Assembly (NCBI RefSeq): GCF_010994035.1
Contig: NZ_WIXN01000018.1
Coordinates: 1 to 64,000, forward strand
Reading direction: 5' to 3'
Length of the DNA stretch: 64,000 bases
Source of the DNA: Virgibacillus aidingensis
GTDB taxonomy: Bacteria; Bacillota; Bacilli; Bacillales; Amphibacillaceae
Shown here: positions 9,630 to 18,020 of the stretch, piece after piece
Numbering within the stretch: the stretch's first letter is position 1
Layout of the letters: each line of letters begins with the position of its first letter
The notes under the pieces: model-generated
Seen by the model: the letters and a program-made list of their open reading frames with translations, nothing else
What the model was told of the DNA's origin: nothing
The model's database searches: none
Program-made: the position numbers and the translations under genes

Positions 9630-10751
9630 GAACAGCCTCTGGCACCATATTCCGTCTGTAATTTGGCTGCAGTAAACCTGGCTGAGATGGCAGATAAAAA
9701 GACAAAACAGGTGAATACAGAGAAATTAAAGCAGACAGTGAAAACCGGGGTGCGCATGCAGGATAATGTGATTGATGCTACGCCTTACTTCCTTGAAGAA
9801 AATAAAAAACAGGCACTTGGAGAAAGACGCATTGGACTTGGAGTAATGGGACTGCACGACTTATTAATCTATTGTGAAACAAAGTACGGCTCACAAGAAG
9901 GAAATAAGCTGGTTGATCAAATCTTTGAAACGATTGCAACTACTGCCTACAGGGAATCCATTGAGTTGGCAAAAGAAAAGGGAAGCTTCCCATTCCTGGT
10001 TGGCAATACAGAAGAAGAAACCAAAGAATTGCGTGAAGCATTCATTAATACCGGATATATGAAAAAAATGCCGGAAGATATCAGACAAGGTATAAGAGAA
10101 TATGGAATCCGAAACTCCCATCTGTTAACTGTTGCTCCCACCGGAAGCACTGGGACAATGGTCGGAGTAAGCACAGGACTTGAACCATATTTCTCCTTTT
10201 CTTATTACAGAAGCGGCCGGCTTGGCAAATTTATTGAAGTAAAAGCAGATATTGTACAGGAATACTTGGATAATAATCCGGATGCAGACCCAAATAATCT
10301 GCCGGATTGGTTTGTGGCTGCAATGGAACTTCCGCCTGAAGCGCATGCAGATACTCAGAATGTTATTCAGCGCTGGGTGGACAGTTCGATATCCAAGACA
10401 GTAAATGCACCTAAAGGTTATTCCGTGGAACAAGTGGAAAATGTTTATCAGCGTCTCTATAAGGGGGGAGCCAAAGGCGGAACCGTTTACGTGGATGGCA
10501 GCCGTGACACACAGGTACTGACTCTGAAAGCGGAAGAAAACTCCTTCGGGGAACAAACAGAACTGTTTGAAGAATCGGAGTCACCCAAAGTTGTATTAAT
10601 GGACACAATACAGGAATTGGAAAAAACAGATGTAACAATTGGCTCGGAGATTGGCGACACCTGCCCTGTCTGCAGAGAAGGAAGCATAGAAGATATTGGT
10701 GGATGCAACACCTGTACAAATTGCAATGCCCAGCTGAAATGCGGACTATAA
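9630..10751 (+). CDS. nrdJ: Vitamin B12-dependent ribonucleotide reductase, exon 2 (C-terminal 373 residues)
   Basis: Second exon, beginning EQPLAPYSVCNLAAVNLAEM, which continues exon 1 in frame after splicing and makes a protein of 853 residues. The first Glu completes the catalytic NxCxE motif. Further on are APTGSTGTM near exon residue 170, a phosphate and substrate loop conserved in the family, and a C-terminal cysteine-rich tail with CPVC, CNTCTNC and a final C, a zinc-ribbon-like end that includes the redox-active cysteines of this NrdJ type. An upstream TTG at 9627 lies in the intron and has no clear Shine-Dalgarno, so independent translation is unlikely. Confidence 0.93.
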   Translation, partial: EQPLAPYSVCNLAAVNLAEMADKKTKQVNTEKLKQTVKTGVRMQDNVIDATPYFLEENKKQALGERRIGLGVMGLHDLLIYCETKYGSQEGNKLVDQIFETIATTAYRESIELAKEKGSFPFLVGNTEEETKELREAFINTGYMKKMPEDIRQGIREYGIRNSHLLTVAPTGSTGTMVGVSTGLEPYFSFSYYRSGRLGKFIEVKADIVQEYLDNNPDADPNNLPDWFVAAMELPPEAHADTQNVIQRWVDSSISKTVNAPKGYSVEQVENVYQRLYKGGAKGGTVYVDGSRDTQVLTLKAEENSFGEQTELFEESESPKVVLMDTIQELEKTDVTIGSEIGDTCPVCREGSIEDIGGCNTCTNCNAQLKCGL

Positions 10752-10757
10752 TAATCT

Positions 10758-10829
10758 GAAAAGAGGTTATCCCTGCTAACTTTCAACCTGAACAAATGAG
10801 GTTTGAGGTCGGGATACCTCTTTTCTTTA
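10758..10829 (+). terminator. Terminator after nrdJ
   Basis: GAAAAGAGGTTATCCC (10758-10773) pairs with GGGATACCTCTTTTC (10811-10825) around an inner AACCT/AGGTT stem, followed by CTTTAT. It is a long two-step hairpin seven bases after the stop codon. Confidence 0.8.
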
Positions 10830-10925
10830 TGAGATTAACTTTTTGATTACTGATGTGATTATTATATTTCTCTATGATGACCATCAGCGGTGAAAAGGTA
10901 CAGCAATTACTTGTTTATAAGTATT

Positions 10926-10944
10926 TTTTGAGTTATGCTCAAAA
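10926..10944. promoter_or_regulatory. Perfect inverted repeat upstream of mntR
   Basis: TTTTGAG and CTCAAAA form 7-base arms around TTATG, 49 bases before the mntR start. It does not resemble the known MntR operator. It may be an operator for another regulator or a chance dyad in AT-rich sequence. Confidence 0.35.
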
Positions 10945-10992
10945 TAGAAACAATGTTGCGCTTGTTAAAAATTATTGAAATGAGGAGATGCT

Positions 10993-11412
10993 ATGCCAAC
11001 GCCAAGCATGGAAGATTACATAGAGCAAATATACAATTTAATAGAATCAAAAGGATATGCCAGAGTATCCGACATTGCAGAAGCACTTCAGGTGCATCCT
11101 TCTTCGGTAACAAAGATGGTGCAAAAGCTGGACAAGGATAACTACCTAAATTATGAAAAATACAGAGGCTTCATTCTGACTGCAAAAGGAAATAAAATAG
11201 GGAAACGGCTTGTCTTTCGGCATGATCTGCTTGAAGAATTCCTTGAAATCATTGGTGTTGAGGATGAAAATATTTATGAAGATGTGGAGGGGATAGAACA
11301 CCATTTAAGCTGGAATTCCATTGACCGCATCGGAGATCTTGTAAATTATTTTAAAGAAGACAATGAAAGAGTCGAGCTTTTAAGAAAGATACAACGGGAT
11401 AACGATAAATAA
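10993..11412 (+). CDS. mntR: Manganese transport regulator MntR (DtxR family)
   Basis: A 139-residue transcriptional repressor that binds Mn(II) and controls manganese uptake genes. The N-terminal winged helix ([20 protein letters not shown], then [20 protein letters not shown] as recognition region) and the metal and dimer region with [18 protein letters not shown] near residue 100 are almost identical to B. subtilis MntR. Metal ligands of the family are visible: Asp8, Glu11, His77 and the Glu/His cluster near 99-103. GAGGAG precedes the ATG. It lies before yqhO as in B. subtilis and appears to be a single-gene unit. Confidence 0.96.
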   Translation: MPTPSMEDYIEQIYNLIESKGYARVSDIAEALQVHPSSVTKMVQKLDKDNYLNYEKYRGFILTAKGNKIGKRLVFRHDLLEEFLEIIGVEDENIYEDVEGIEHHLSWNSIDRIGDLVNYFKEDNERVELLRKIQRDNDK

Positions 11413-11516
11413 AAAACACTGGAAAACCCGAAAAAAATCATATTTTTTATAAAGTCTGTTCTAAATTATTCTTCTTAAGCTTACAAATAGTAAAAAGCCA
11501 ACAAGGAGAGTAACAG

Positions 11517-12410
11517 ATGAAAATTGATGGGGTTTTTTCGGGTGGAGGGGTAAAAGCATATGCTTTTATAGGATCACTGGAGAGCATTGAAAATAATAAT
11601 CTGCAGTTTGCACGTGTTGCAGGTACTTCTGCAGGTGCCATTATAGCGGCTTTAATAGCAGCTGGCTATCCATCTAAAGAAATAAAAAACCTTCTTGATG
11701 ATATAGATCTGCAGCAATTTGCAGATCCTCCTAAAATTACAAAGCTGCTGCCATTCAGTAAATGGTTTTTTCTATACTTTCAGCTGGGAATAAATCGGGG
11801 CAACAAACTGGAAAAATGGTTATATAATCAGCTGGCCAAAAAGAACGTATTTACGTTTAATGACTTAAAACCTGAATATTTGAAAGTGGTAGTAAGTGAT
11901 CTTTCCTTAGGTAAACTGGTTATTATCCCTGACGATTTAGATCGAGTATACGGCATCAGCGGCAAATATTTTCCTGTTGCAAAAGCCGTGAGAATGAGTG
12001 CAGGTTTTCCCTATTTTTTCATGCCGAAAAAGCTGCCGGGAAAAAATACAAATAAAAAAAGCATTATTGTGGATGGGGGATTATTAAGTAACTTTCCGCT
12101 TTGGATTTTTGATAAAGGTACTTATAAAAGGGACAGACCAATTTTGGGAGTAAAATTAACCACCTCCATGGAGGGCCAGCAGCCCCAGCAAATTAAAAAC
12201 GCACTTCATATGTTCCAGGCACTCTTTTCCACGATGAAAAAAGCACATGATACGAGGTATATATCCACTTCCGACAAGCAAAATATCATATTTATTCCAG
12301 TGGAGGACATCGGAACAACAGATTTTACAATTAATAAGGCAGCCAAAGATAATTTAATTGAAACAGGAATCAGTTTTACGGATTCATTTCTGAATAGCTG
12401 GCCAAAATAG
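11517..12410 (+). CDS. yqhO: Patatin-like phospholipase family protein
   Basis: A 297-residue patatin-fold hydrolase. The oxyanion stretch SGGGVKAYAF (residues 8-17), the nucleophile elbow GTSAG (near 39) and the catalytic aspartate in DGGLLSNFP (near 185) form the Ser-Asp dyad of the family, so lipid acyl hydrolase activity is likely. The substrate is not known. No signal peptide is seen, so the enzyme should be cytoplasmic or membrane-associated. AAGGAGAG precedes the ATG. It is followed by a terminator shared with the convergent yqhP. Confidence 0.92.
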   Translation: MKIDGVFSGGGVKAYAFIGSLESIENNNLQFARVAGTSAGAIIAALIAAGYPSKEIKNLLDDIDLQQFADPPKITKLLPFSKWFFLYFQLGINRGNKLEKWLYNQLAKKNVFTFNDLKPEYLKVVVSDLSLGKLVIIPDDLDRVYGISGKYFPVAKAVRMSAGFPYFFMPKKLPGKNTNKKSIIVDGGLLSNFPLWIFDKGTYKRDRPILGVKLTTSMEGQQPQQIKNALHMFQALFSTMKKAHDTRYISTSDKQNIIFIPVEDIGTTDFTINKAAKDNLIETGISFTDSFLNSWPK

Positions 12411-12447
12411 ATGGATTAACCGTCCATTTTTGCAGGCAAATTATATT

Positions 12448-12481
12448 AAAAGACCGGGCTTACAAAGATGCCCGGTCTTTT
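12448..12481. terminator. Bidirectional terminator between yqhO and yqhP
   Basis: AAAAGACCGGGC (12448-12459) pairs perfectly with GCCCGGTCTTTT (12470-12481), with A and T runs at both ends. The stop codon of yqhP lies in the loop. Confidence 0.9.
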
Positions 12482-12840
12482 GGATTTGATTTATTTCCAT
12501 CTATTACCCGAAGGTGAGAAGCACGCTTATGAAGCTTCTTTTTGGATTGCAATGGCTGTGTTTTTTTGTTTTTTGCCATAACAGAACGGCTTGGATTTTG
12601 GCTTTTATATTTTGCTTTTGATTGTTTCACCGCCTGTTTATATTTCTTTGCGTCGTTGGAAGGAGATTTTTTTCTAATAAATACGAAGTAGATAACCCCG
12701 AAAATCGCCAGACCGAAGGCGAGCATAACAAGAATATTTGTCAGAAAGCCTATTGTATTCGTGAATAGCTGTGAAACTAAACCAATTGCAGCTAAACCAA
12801 TAATGACATAAACCAAAGTAGCTATTTTATTGCTGGACAT
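12460..12840 (-). CDS. yqhP: YqhP-like small membrane protein (SA1362 type)
   Basis: A 126-residue protein with two N-terminal membrane helices (about residues 7-26 and 30-53) and a long, strongly basic C-terminal tail rich in K, R, S and Q. The layout and neighbourhood match Bacillus YqhP. The basic tail should lie in the cytoplasm and could contact nucleic acid or phospholipid, but no function is known. AAAGGAGGGG precedes the ATG. Confidence 0.85.
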   Translation of the reverse strand: MSSNKIATLVYVIIGLAAIGLVSQLFTNTIGFLTNILVMLAFGLAIFGVIYFVFIRKKSPSNDAKKYKQAVKQSKAKYKSQNPSRSVMAKNKKTQPLQSKKKLHKRASHLRVIDGNKSNPKDRASL

Positions 12841-12915
12841 GAAAAAACCCCTCCTTTCTTTTATAACATCATTGCGGAATTTTCATGTAAACTCATCTTT
12901 TTATAAAGTAAAACC

Positions 12916-12990
12916 AGGCGTCTCAGCATCTATATTTTATATTCCACTTGTTATGATTTTTATACCCAGTTTTTATAAACTCAGACGCCT
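12916..12990. other. Long-range dyad in the yqhP-yqhR intergenic region
   Basis: AGGCGTCTCAG (12916-12926) pairs with CTCAGACGCCT (12980-12990) at ten of eleven positions across a 53-base, very AT-rich loop, followed by TTTTCTCTTAT. The 345-base gap 12841-13185 has no convincing gene. The dyad may belong to a small RNA or to DNA structure; nothing else is recognised here. Confidence 0.35.
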
Positions 12991-13185
12991 TTTCTCTTAT
13001 ATTAATGATTCCCATTTTCATATTAAAATATGCAGGTAACAACTATTTTATATATAGTATCAAATAATATTTAGTTTAGAAAACTTCCAGCTCATGAATA
13101 TTATAAATATTATAGCATAGGAAATGACTTTGCGGCTGATTGTTTTAGCAATTAATGGTCATACTATAATTTGGAGGTGACCATT

Positions 13186-13698
13186 TTGAAAGAAGAGAAC
13201 CAACTCGAACAAAATAAGCGTGAAGAACCGCTATCATTAATAGCCAGAGCAATGATTACCGGGTTTACCGGAGGAGTCATCGCCAGTATTGCAGGCTTCG
13301 TGATGAATTATTTTAATTTTACCGAGATTTCCCCTAAATCTTTTGTACTGAAGTCATGGGTCCGTGCTTCCTGGGTTGATGGATGGCTCGGTACAGCAAT
13401 ATCAATATTGATCATTGGACTTTTATCATTGCTGATTGCTTTGATTTATTATATCGCGCTGAGAAAACTGTATACGATGTGGATGGGGGTTGTTTTTGGG
13501 ATCATTCTCTGGGGACTTATATTTTTCGTATTACAGCCACTCTTTCCCAACATTCCGGCTTTTGTCGATCTCGAAGTAAATACTTTAGTATCCACCGCAT
13601 GTCTTTTTATCTTGTATGGTACTTTTATTGGTTATTCCATCGCATACGATTATCACGATACGAAAGAAAAAGAACAGAAAGAGAAGGAACAGGGGTAA
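13186..13698 (+). CDS. yqhR: YqhR family membrane protein
   Basis: A 170-residue integral membrane protein with about four membrane helices (residues about 21-43, 68-92, 97-118 and 132-157) and a highly charged C-terminal tail (YDYHDTKEKEQKEK). The start is taken at TTG 13186 because GGAGGTGA lies five bases upstream; the longer frame from 13171 would begin inside that site. It matches Bacillus YqhR in size and place. YqhQ, which lies beside it in B. subtilis, is missing here. The function is unknown. Confidence 0.87.
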   Translation: MKEENQLEQNKREEPLSLIARAMITGFTGGVIASIAGFVMNYFNFTEISPKSFVLKSWVRASWVDGWLGTAISILIIGLLSLLIALIYYIALRKLYTMWMGVVFGIILWGLIFFVLQPLFPNIPAFVDLEVNTLVSTACLFILYGTFIGYSIAYDYHDTKEKEQKEKEQG

Positions 13699-13815
13699 TG
13701 GGAGCCATTCTGTAAATATCCTCTTCGAATACTTACTTTATCGTTATCCAAATGAAATGGTTTATGATACACTAAAATCGGCGTATTGATTTGGAAAATG
13801 GGAAGGAATGATTTA

Positions 13816-14877
13816 ATGAAGAGATTGGATAAAGTAAGATATGCTCTGGAAGAGAACGGGCTGGATGCAATCTTAATAACGAGTTCTGTCAACAGGCGAT
13901 ATGTTACCGGTTTTACGGGAACAGCCGGAGCCGTCCTGATTACAAAGGGCGATGCCCGTTTTATTACAGATTTTCGTTATACAGAGCAAGCTGCCGAACA
14001 GGCAACAGAATTTCAGGTTGTGGAGCATAAACAATTAATAGAGCAGGAGATAAAAGATCAATTAAAAGACTTGAACGTAAAGCGGCTTGGCTTTGAAAAA
14101 GATCATGTAAGCTACAGCCAGTATGAAAACTACAAAAAAGTGCTCGATGTAGAGTTAGTTCCTGTCAGCGGGGTAATAGAAGAACTTCGATTAATTAAAG
14201 ATGATCAGGAACTGGAATTGATGAAAATGGCTGCAAAAATTGCAGATGACGCTTTTGAGCATATTCAATCATTTATTAAACCCGGGGTAAAAGAAATAGA
14301 GATTTCAAATGAACTGGAATTTTTCATGAGAAAACAAGGAGCAACCTCTTCGAGCTTTGATATGATCATTGCTTCCGGTCTTCGTTCAGCACTTCCGCAT
14401 GGTGTCGCTTCTGAGAAAGAAATTCAGCCGGGTGAACTCGTAACCATGGATTATGGAGCATTGTACCACGGATATTGTTCAGATATAACCAGAACAGTGG
14501 CGGTAGGGGAAATAGATGAAAAGCTAAAAAACATTTATGATACTGTGCTGGAAGCGCAGAGGCGCGGAGTGGACGGCATTCGTCCCGGAATCACTGGGAA
14601 AGAAGCAGATGCACTGACAAGAGATTATATCAAAGATAAAGGCTATGGCGATTATTATGGGCATTCCACCGGTCATGGTCTGGGCATGGAAGTACATGAG
14701 GGGCCTTCATTGTCTTTTCGTTCGGAAAAGAAATTGGAACCTGGCATGGTTGTAACAGTGGAGCCAGGTATATACATTCCTGATATTGGCGGCTGCAGAA
14801 TTGAAGATGATGTCGTTGTTACGGAAACGGGAAATGAACGGCTTACGTTTTCATCAAAAGAACTGGTCTACGTTTAA
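13816..14877 (+). CDS. pepQ: M24-family Xaa-Pro dipeptidase-like aminopeptidase
   Basis: A 353-residue cytoplasmic metallopeptidase that should cleave dipeptides or short peptides with proline in second position. It has an N-terminal creatinase-like domain (1-130) and a C-terminal pita-bread domain with the five metal ligands: Asp in MDYGALYHGY, Asp in CSDITRT, His in GHSTGHGLG, Glu in VEPGIYI and Glu in CRIEDDVVV. The start at 13816 has GGAAGGA eight bases upstream and gives exactly the length of Bacillus YqhT. It lies 24 bases before efp, probably cotranscribed. The aroQ gene that precedes it in B. subtilis is absent. Confidence 0.95.
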   Translation: MKRLDKVRYALEENGLDAILITSSVNRRYVTGFTGTAGAVLITKGDARFITDFRYTEQAAEQATEFQVVEHKQLIEQEIKDQLKDLNVKRLGFEKDHVSYSQYENYKKVLDVELVPVSGVIEELRLIKDDQELELMKMAAKIADDAFEHIQSFIKPGVKEIEISNELEFFMRKQGATSSSFDMIIASGLRSALPHGVASEKEIQPGELVTMDYGALYHGYCSDITRTVAVGEIDEKLKNIYDTVLEAQRRGVDGIRPGITGKEADALTRDYIKDKGYGDYYGHSTGHGLGMEVHEGPSLSFRSEKKLEPGMVVTVEPGIYIPDIGGCRIEDDVVVTETGNERLTFSSKELVYV

Positions 14878-14901
14878 TTTTGAATAGAGAGGAGTATGCA
14901 T

Positions 14902-15459
14902 ATGATTTCAGTAAACGACTTTAAAACAGGCCTGACAATTGAAGTGGACAATGACATTTGGCAGGTCATGGAGTTTCAGCATGTCAAACCAGGTAAAGGA
15001 GCTGCCTTTGTACGCTCTAAGCTGCGCAATTTAAGAAACGGGAATATACAGGAGAAAACGTTTCGTGCCGGTGAAAAAGTTGGTAAAGCACATATTGAGA
15101 ATAAAACAATGCAATATTTGTATTCATCCGGTAATTCACATGCTTTTATGGATACGAACACATACGAACAAATTGAATTGGCTACAGAACAAATTGAAAA
15201 TGAACTAAATTTCATGAAGGAAAATATGGAAGTTGCCATTATTGTTTATGAAGGAGAAGTTCTGGGAGTAGATTTGCCAAAGAACGTAGAGTTAGAAGTT
15301 ACAGAAACCGAGCCGGGAATTAAAGGGGATACAGCAAGCGGGGGGTCAAAACCGGCTACGCTGGAAACCGGGCTGACTGTACAGGTTCCATTTTTTATTA
15401 ATAAAGGAGATATACTAGTCATCAGTACTTCGGAAGGGAAGTATGTTTCCAGAGCTTAA
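14902..15459 (+). CDS. efp: Translation elongation factor P
   Basis: A 185-residue, three-domain tRNA-mimic that binds stalled ribosomes and promotes peptide bond formation at polyproline stretches. Lysine 32 in the loop [10 protein letters not shown] is the residue modified in Bacillus (5-aminopentanolylation is known there). The start is placed at ATG 14902, seven bases after GAGAGGAG and giving the standard length; an ATG at 14896 is too close to the ribosome site. It follows pepQ and is ended by a terminator at 15477-15505. Confidence 0.97.
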   Translation: MISVNDFKTGLTIEVDNDIWQVMEFQHVKPGKGAAFVRSKLRNLRNGNIQEKTFRAGEKVGKAHIENKTMQYLYSSGNSHAFMDTNTYEQIELATEQIENELNFMKENMEVAIIVYEGEVLGVDLPKNVELEVTETEPGIKGDTASGGSKPATLETGLTVQVPFFINKGDILVISTSEGKYVSRA

Positions 15460-15476
15460 TAATTTATATAATAAAG

Positions 15477-15505
15477 AGCAGTCCTTGCAGAAGGGCTGTT
15501 TTTTT
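15477..15505 (+). terminator. Terminator after efp
   Basis: AGCAGTCCTT (15477-15486) pairs with AAGGGCTGTT (15491-15500) using two G-T wobbles across a 4-base loop, followed by a T run. Confidence 0.87.
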
Positions 15506-15682
15506 ATGGTATAGAAAGGAAAAATCTATAAGCAGTGGAAAAGTGAGTTGTTTTATTTATCCTCGTCCAGCTCAAGCAGATGCCAAATAATTGTGGGGGG
15601 GCAGGCATTCAGCGCAGTTTGTACACCGAAGACTGTCAATTGCACTTTTTGTTCTTACCTCTTAATACATAAGTTTAGAAAG

Positions 15683-15710
15683 TCATAATTTTTTTTGGAC
15701 AACATACATT
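15683..15710 (+). promoter_or_regulatory. Candidate sigma-E promoter of the spoIIIA operon
   Basis: CATACATT at 15703-15710 matches the sigma-E -10 consensus CATACANT. TCATAAT at 15683-15689 is a fair -35, with a 13-base spacer, slightly shorter than usual. In B. subtilis the spoIIIA operon is transcribed in the mother cell by sigma-E. The yqhV gene found upstream in B. subtilis is not present in 15506-15682, where no gene is seen. Confidence 0.55.
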
Positions 15711-15744
15711 TACTAGTAAGTATCTATTTAAGAGAGGACAGGTT

Positions 15745-16716
15745 ATGGAAGCAATTGTATGGTTATTCCCGGAGTCAATAAAAAATGCAATACAAGAAAA
15801 ACTAAACACCGGCTGGGATCAGCTTCAGGAGATAAGAATGCGCCTCGAGCAGCCTATCGAACTTATCTATAATGACAGGAATGAGTGGCTTAATTTATTC
15901 AAACCGGATAAAAATGACTTTATCTTTATCATCAATCAATTAAGTGAACACTCCCTCTATCGGCTTGAGAATGAACTAAGGGAAGGATACATCACGATCG
16001 AAGGCGGGCATCGGGTTGGTTTAGCGGGAAAAGTGACAACAGAAAACGGGAATGTAAAAGCAGTCCAATATATTACATTTCTAAACATTCGGATCGCAAA
16101 AGAAAAGGTAGGAGCTGCGGAACCAATAATCCCTTACATATATAGCCGGGGATATGTAAACACACTTTTTATCGGCCCTCCGCAAACAGGAAAAACAACG
16201 CTTATAAGGGACATAACGAGGATAGTTTCATCAGGCCGGAAGGGAGTCCCGTCCAAAAAAGTTGGCGTTATCGATGAACGATCCGAGATAGCCGCATCCA
16301 TAAAAGGGGTGCCACAGCATAATTTAGGCCCCAGAACAGATGTGCTGGATGCATGTCCGAAAGCAGAAGGGATGATGATGATGATTCGCTCCATGTCTCC
16401 CGATATGCTTGTGGTAGATGAAATAGGCGGCAAAAAAGATGTGGATGCTTTGATGGAGGCAGTAAATGCTGGTGTAACCGTGATATGTACCATACATGGC
16501 GGATCCATGGATGAGCTTAAAAAGCGCCCGGCATTACGGCAGGTATTTGAGCAAAGAATTTTTAAAAGGTTTATTTTATTGAATAGAACCCGGAAACCGG
16601 GGAGTATTCATCGTATTTACGATGAGAATGAAAAAATATTGAGATCGGGGTGCTTGCCTGATGCAGTGGATTGGCGCACTTCTTTTCATAGGGACAACCA
16701 CTTGGATAGGATTTGA
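15745..16716 (+). CDS. spoIIIAA: Stage III sporulation protein AA, secretion-type ATPase
   Basis: A 323-residue ATPase related to type II/IV secretion motors. It should power the SpoIIIA-SpoIIQ channel that links mother cell and forespore. Walker A is GPPQTGKTTL near residue 145, and the Walker B region is MLVVDEIGGKKDV near 220. GAGAGGACA precedes the ATG. It is the first of eight spoIIIA genes. Its last 56 bases overlap spoIIIAB, and the product is slightly longer at the C-terminus than in B. subtilis. Confidence 0.95.
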   Translation: MEAIVWLFPESIKNAIQEKLNTGWDQLQEIRMRLEQPIELIYNDRNEWLNLFKPDKNDFIFIINQLSEHSLYRLENELREGYITIEGGHRVGLAGKVTTENGNVKAVQYITFLNIRIAKEKVGAAEPIIPYIYSRGYVNTLFIGPPQTGKTTLIRDITRIVSSGRKGVPSKKVGVIDERSEIAASIKGVPQHNLGPRTDVLDACPKAEGMMMMIRSMSPDMLVVDEIGGKKDVDALMEAVNAGVTVICTIHGGSMDELKKRPALRQVFEQRIFKRFILLNRTRKPGSIHRIYDENEKILRSGCLPDAVDWRTSFHRDNHLDRI

Positions 16717-17173
16717 ATGGAGTCATCGTTTGACGACGAGACCGAAACATATTAGACAATTAAAAAATGCGTTGCAAATATTGGAGGCTGAAATTGTTTA
16801 CAGTCATTTGCCTTTGCAGGATGCTTTTCTCAACATAAGCAATCAAATCCCGGAACCGCTCAAGTCTTTTTTTAAATCGCTTTTTATTACCATGAAAAAA
16901 GAGCGAATCAGCCTGCATGAAATATGGGATAAACAAGTTGTCCAGCTAATGGGGAATTCTTCTTTGGGCGATAATGAAGCAGAAATACTGAAACAATTTG
17001 GACGAACACTGGGCCAGCATGATGTGCATCAGCAGCAGAAACATATTCAGCTGGCTGTGCATCATCTGGACAGGGAGCTGGAAAATGCCAGAGATAACCA
17101 GTTTAAGTACAGCAAAATGGCAAAAAGTTTAGGAATATTGTGTGGATTATTTATTGTTCTATTGCTTATCTAA
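16661..17173 (+). CDS. spoIIIAB: Stage III sporulation protein AB
   Basis: A 170-residue membrane protein with one helix at each end (residues 2-17 and 154-170) and a soluble alpha-helical middle, resembling type II secretion GspF-type components. The N-terminus MQWIGALLFIGTTTWIGFEW aligns with B. subtilis SpoIIIAB, which supports this start even though it overlaps spoIIIAA by 56 bases. The Shine-Dalgarno is modest (GGGGTG). Expected in the mother-cell membrane surrounding the forespore. Confidence 0.92.
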   Translation: MQWIGALLFIGTTTWIGFEWSHRLTTRPKHIRQLKNALQILEAEIVYSHLPLQDAFLNISNQIPEPLKSFFKSLFITMKKERISLHEIWDKQVVQLMGNSSLGDNEAEILKQFGRTLGQHDVHQQQKHIQLAVHHLDRELENARDNQFKYSKMAKSLGILCGLFIVLLLI

Positions 17174-17260
17174 TCAAGTTAAAAAAATATAGAAATTTTC
17201 ATCACTGGTATATGTGCAAGGGTCTTGGATTCATTATGGAACAAGTCTTTCGCCATAAAC

Positions 17261-17357
17261 TTGGATGTCAGCCTTAAGGGCATCCAAGAAGGCAATTTAC
17301 GCTTTTAAGAATCCCCTTTTAGCGACAAGCCAGGTTTTCTTACAGGAAAGGAGCTTA
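17261..17357 (+). repeat. Structured element before spoIIIAC, related to 2862-2977
   Basis: A 190-base gap breaks the otherwise compact spoIIIA operon. It holds a perfect 7-base stem TTGGATG (17261-17267) with CATCCAA (17281-17287), a second stem TAAGAA/TTCTTA around the core CGACAAGCCAGGTTTTC (17323-17339), and GGAAAGGAGCTTA (17345-17357) containing the spoIIIAC Shine-Dalgarno. The core and the 13-base block recur before gcvT. It appears to be a dispersed leader-type repeat; the family is not recognised. Confidence 0.5.
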
Positions 17358-17363
17358 CCCTAC

Positions 17364-17570
17364 ATGTTTAACGATGCTTCTATATTATTTCAGATCGCTG
17401 GTATCGGAATTATCGTGGCGCTCATTCATACGATATTAAAACAAATGGGAAAAGAGGAAATTGCCCAGTTTGCAACATTAATTGGATTTATTATTGTGCT
17501 TGTCGTCGTGATTAATAGCCTTTCTGATTTATTCCAGCAGATTAGATCTGTTTTTCTATTCCAAGGGTAA
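17364..17570 (+). CDS. spoIIIAC: Stage III sporulation protein AC
   Basis: A 68-residue protein with two membrane helices (about 7-27 and 33-55), ending KAVFLFQG-like as RSVFLFQG. The open frame extends 99 bases upstream, but ATG 17364 gives the family length and has AAGGAG upstream. SpoIIIAC is a small membrane subunit of the SpoIIIA-SpoIIQ channel in the engulfing membrane. Its stop overlaps the region of the next start, so spoIIIAD is probably coupled. Confidence 0.93.
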   Translation: MFNDASILFQIAGIGIIVALIHTILKQMGKEEIAQFATLIGFIIVLVVVINSLSDLFQQIRSVFLFQG

Positions 17571-17575
17571 TGCAC

Positions 17576-17965
17576 ATGGAAATCTTACAAATTGTTACTT
17601 TGGGAATCATAGCCAGTATCCTGTATATCGTTACGAAAGCGTTAAATAGCTCTTTTGCATTTTATATCATCATTATCATGGCAGTTATCATATTTTTATC
17701 CATTATCCAGCAGATAGGTGCTATTTTTCAACTGATTGAGACGTTGGGTCAAAGAGCAAATGTGGAAGGCATGTACATGAAAACAATCTTACAGATCATC
17801 GGCATTGCTTATATTGCAGACCTGGGATCAAGCATTGTAAAAGATGCCGGATTGTCCTCGGTTGCTGCGAAAATAGAACTGGCAGGTAAAATACTTATTT
17901 TAGTTCTGGCTGTGCCGATTATTACTGCGGTCATTGAGGCAATTCTCAGTTTTCTGCCGGCATAA
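17576..17965 (+). CDS. spoIIIAD: Stage III sporulation protein AD
   Basis: A 129-residue membrane protein with about four helices and the conserved C-terminal stretch KIELAGKILILVLAVPIITAVIEAIL. ATG 17576 lies eight bases after AAGGG; an ATG at 17570 overlaps the spoIIIAC stop and would add two residues. Part of the SpoIIIA membrane complex. Confidence 0.92.
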   Translation: MEILQIVTLGIIASILYIVTKALNSSFAFYIIIIMAVIIFLSIIQQIGAIFQLIETLGQRANVEGMYMKTILQIIGIAYIADLGSSIVKDAGLSSVAAKIELAGKILILVLAVPIITAVIEAILSFLPA

Positions 17966-18020
17966 ATTTCTATTCATAGAGCGGAGATATGTGAATAACA
18001 GAAAGGGGAAATTACGGTGA

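Noticed and set aside
13163-13170. TATAAT before yqhR as a promoter -10
   Set aside because: Its transcription start would fall inside or after the Shine-Dalgarno at 13173-13180.
17265-17363. N-terminal extension of spoIIIAC
   Set aside because: The 33 extra residues are not part of the family and run over a hairpin repeat; ATG 17364 gives the 68-residue length with a ribosome site.
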